Origin: Flammeovirgaceae bacterium UBA4659
GTDB lineage: Bacteria > Bacteroidota > Bacteroidia > Cytophagales > Cyclobacteriaceae
NCBI GenBank assembly: GCA_002405445.1
Contig: DHLV01000297.1
Coordinates: 8,555 to 16,172, forward strand
Length of the DNA stretch: 7,618 bases
Direction of reading: 5' to 3'
In this document: piece by piece, positions 6,551 to 7,618 of the stretch
Layout of the letters: the number at the start of each line of letters is the position of its first letter
Numbering within the stretch: the stretch's first letter is position 1
The notes under the pieces: generated by a model
Told to the model about the DNA's origin: nothing
The model's input: the letters and a program-made list of their open reading frames with translations, nothing else
The model's database searches: none
Program-made: the position numbers and the translations under genes

Positions 6551-6629
6551 TTTTCTTTTCTGCGATTAAGGTAAAAAATCAACCAATCCGGATTATATGC
6601 CTAAAAAATTCAGTTAAAAAAATCAAATA
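6551..6629. other. 79-bp AT-rich spacer between gatA and mltD
   Basis: The spacer contains T-runs on the minus strand just after the gatA stop and a perfect 10-bp palindrome, AATCCGGATT, at 6585-6594. A TATAAT string overlaps its edge on the minus strand, but the nearest upstream TTG is 26 bases away, outside the usual Bacteroidota spacing, so no promoter is called. The short length leaves it open whether mltD is co-transcribed with gatA. Confidence 0.4.
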
Positions 6630-7618
6630 TCACGCTAAATTCATCAATTGTTTTGAGAAATGAAACAGTTTTGTTTCCTCAAAATCATCTGCCATTACCT
6701 GCACGCCTATGGGCAATCCAATTTTATCGGTACCCAACGGCAGCGAAATGGCTGGCAGCCCCGCCACATTTGCTTGAACGGAAAACAAGTCTGCCAAGTA
6801 CATCTCTACCGGATTGGTGGAATGTTCGCCCAACTTAAATGCTGTGGTGGGTGTGGTAGGAGTGATGATGAAGTCATAGTCTTTCAGCAACTCTTTCAGC
6901 TTTTTGCGGATGAGTCTGCGCACTTTTTGGGCTTGGTTATAATAGGCATCGTAATAGCTTGCACTCAACACGTATGTGCCCAGCAAAATCCTGCGTTGCA
7001 CTTCTTTTCCAAAACCTTCGGCACGGGTTTTTTTGTACATCGATTGAAGGTCGGTGGAGTGAGGGCTTCGATAGCCGTAACGCACACCGTCAAAGCGGGA
7101 GAGATTGGAACTTGCTTCGGCAGTGGCCAAAATGTAGTAAGTCGGCAATACGTATTCGTTCAGCGGAAACTCAATTCCCTCGAGCGTGTGCCCCTCCGCT
7201 TGCATTTGTTGCAAAACGGCTTCAATATTTTTTTTGATGGCGGGCTGCAATGCAGGCGATTGTAACGTATCGCACATATATGCGATGCGGTATCTTCCCT
7301 TCTTATCTGCTGATATTTGTTGCGAATACGCAGGCACTTTTGTGCGACTGACGGTGCTGTCAAATTCATCTGCGCCTGCAATCACTTCGAGTACCAGCGC
7401 GGCATCTTCAACGCATTTGGAGAAAATGCCAACGCAATCAAATGAAGAGGCGTAGGCCACCAGGCCGTGGCGCGAGACGCGCGAGTAGGTGGGCTTTAAC
7501 CCCACAATTCCGCAAAACGCTGCCGGTTGCCGCACCGAACCGCCTGTATCAGACCCAAGAGATACGTGGCACATGTCGGCCATTACGGCCACAGCCGAGC
7601 CGCCCGAGGAGCCGCCCG
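6630..7618 (-). CDS. gatA: Asp-tRNA(Asn)/Glu-tRNA(Gln) amidotransferase subunit A, C-terminal two-thirds (5' end outside the window)
   Basis: GatA is the glutaminase subunit of GatCAB. It releases ammonia from glutamine, which GatB uses to convert Glu-tRNA(Gln) or Asp-tRNA(Asn) to the correct amide form in the cytoplasm. The window holds 328 residues plus the stop; a full GatA is about 470-490, so roughly 150 N-terminal residues and the catalytic lysine lie beyond the right edge. The amidase signature begins at the edge: GGSSGGSAVAV gives the cis-serine (visible residue 3), and SDTGGSVRQPA gives the nucleophile serine (visible residue 27); their 24-residue spacing matches known amidases. Further GatA blocks are GLKPTYSRVSRHGLVAYASS, RAEGFGKEVQRRILLGTYVL, YYDAYYNQAQKVRRLI, ITPTTPTTAFKLGE, and NVAGLPAISLPLG with LPIGVQVM. 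An internal GTG at 7592 is not the start, because the frame stays open to the edge with conserved residues. Confidence 0.97.
   Translation of the reverse strand, partial: GGSSGGSAVAVMADMCHVSLGSDTGGSVRQPAAFCGIVGLKPTYSRVSRHGLVAYASSFDCVGIFSKCVEDAALVLEVIAGADEFDSTVSRTKVPAYSQQISADKKGRYRIAYMCDTLQSPALQPAIKKNIEAVLQQMQAEGHTLEGIEFPLNEYVLPTYYILATAEASSNLSRFDGVRYGYRSPHSTDLQSMYKKTRAEGFGKEVQRRILLGTYVLSASYYDAYYNQAQKVRRLIRKKLKELLKDYDFIITPTTPTTAFKLGEHSTNPVEMYLADLFSVQANVAGLPAISLPLGTDKIGLPIGVQVMADDFEETKLFHFSKQLMNLA

Noticed and set aside
7590..7592. GTG as the start of gatA
   Set aside because: It is an internal valine codon in the amidase signature; the frame continues with conserved GGSSGGSA to the window edge.

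Overview
The window reads as an ordinary chromosomal stretch of a gliding or type IX secretion (T9SS) member of the Bacteroidota, most likely Cytophagales-like. The evidence is a SprA N-terminus directly behind ruvA, a DUF4837 lipoprotein (a family I know only from this phylum), an MltD-type transglycosylase with a signal peptide ending in AFS/Q, and weak or absent Shine-Dalgarno sequences. The placement below phylum level is inference.

All six protein genes lie on the minus strand, so transcription runs from the right edge to the left. In that order they are: gatA (amidotransferase subunit A, 5' end cut by the window), mltD (lytic transglycosylase with LysM domains, GTG start), a DUF4837 lipoprotein, maeB (malic enzyme fused to a phosphotransacetylase-like domain), ruvA (Holliday-junction branch migration), and sprA (T9SS outer-membrane translocon, TTG start, 3' end cut by the window). 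No tRNA, rRNA, CRISPR array, insertion sequence or phage gene was recognised.

Spacers between genes are 79 bp (gatA-mltD), 250 bp (mltD-DUF4837), 290 bp (DUF4837-maeB), 138 bp up to the maeB stop codon (maeB-ruvA) and only 6 bp (ruvA-sprA). The maeB-ruvA spacer holds the most striking non-coding structure: two blocks of imperfect 8-bp repeats in opposite orientation, with one block starting on the last base of the maeB stop codon. The DUF4837-maeB spacer holds a GC-rich patch with a plus-strand terminator-like hairpin and a perfect 10-bp palindrome. Only ruvA-sprA is tight enough to suggest translational coupling; the other genes may be co-transcribed or separate.

Functionally the set mixes housekeeping (Gln-tRNA/Asn-tRNA amidation, NADPH and pyruvate supply, recombination) with cell-envelope functions (peptidoglycan cleavage, a lipoprotein, T9SS export). 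I did not find a convincing undescribed system. The best leads are the inverted octamer element, the ruvA-sprA junction and the uncharacterised lipoprotein.
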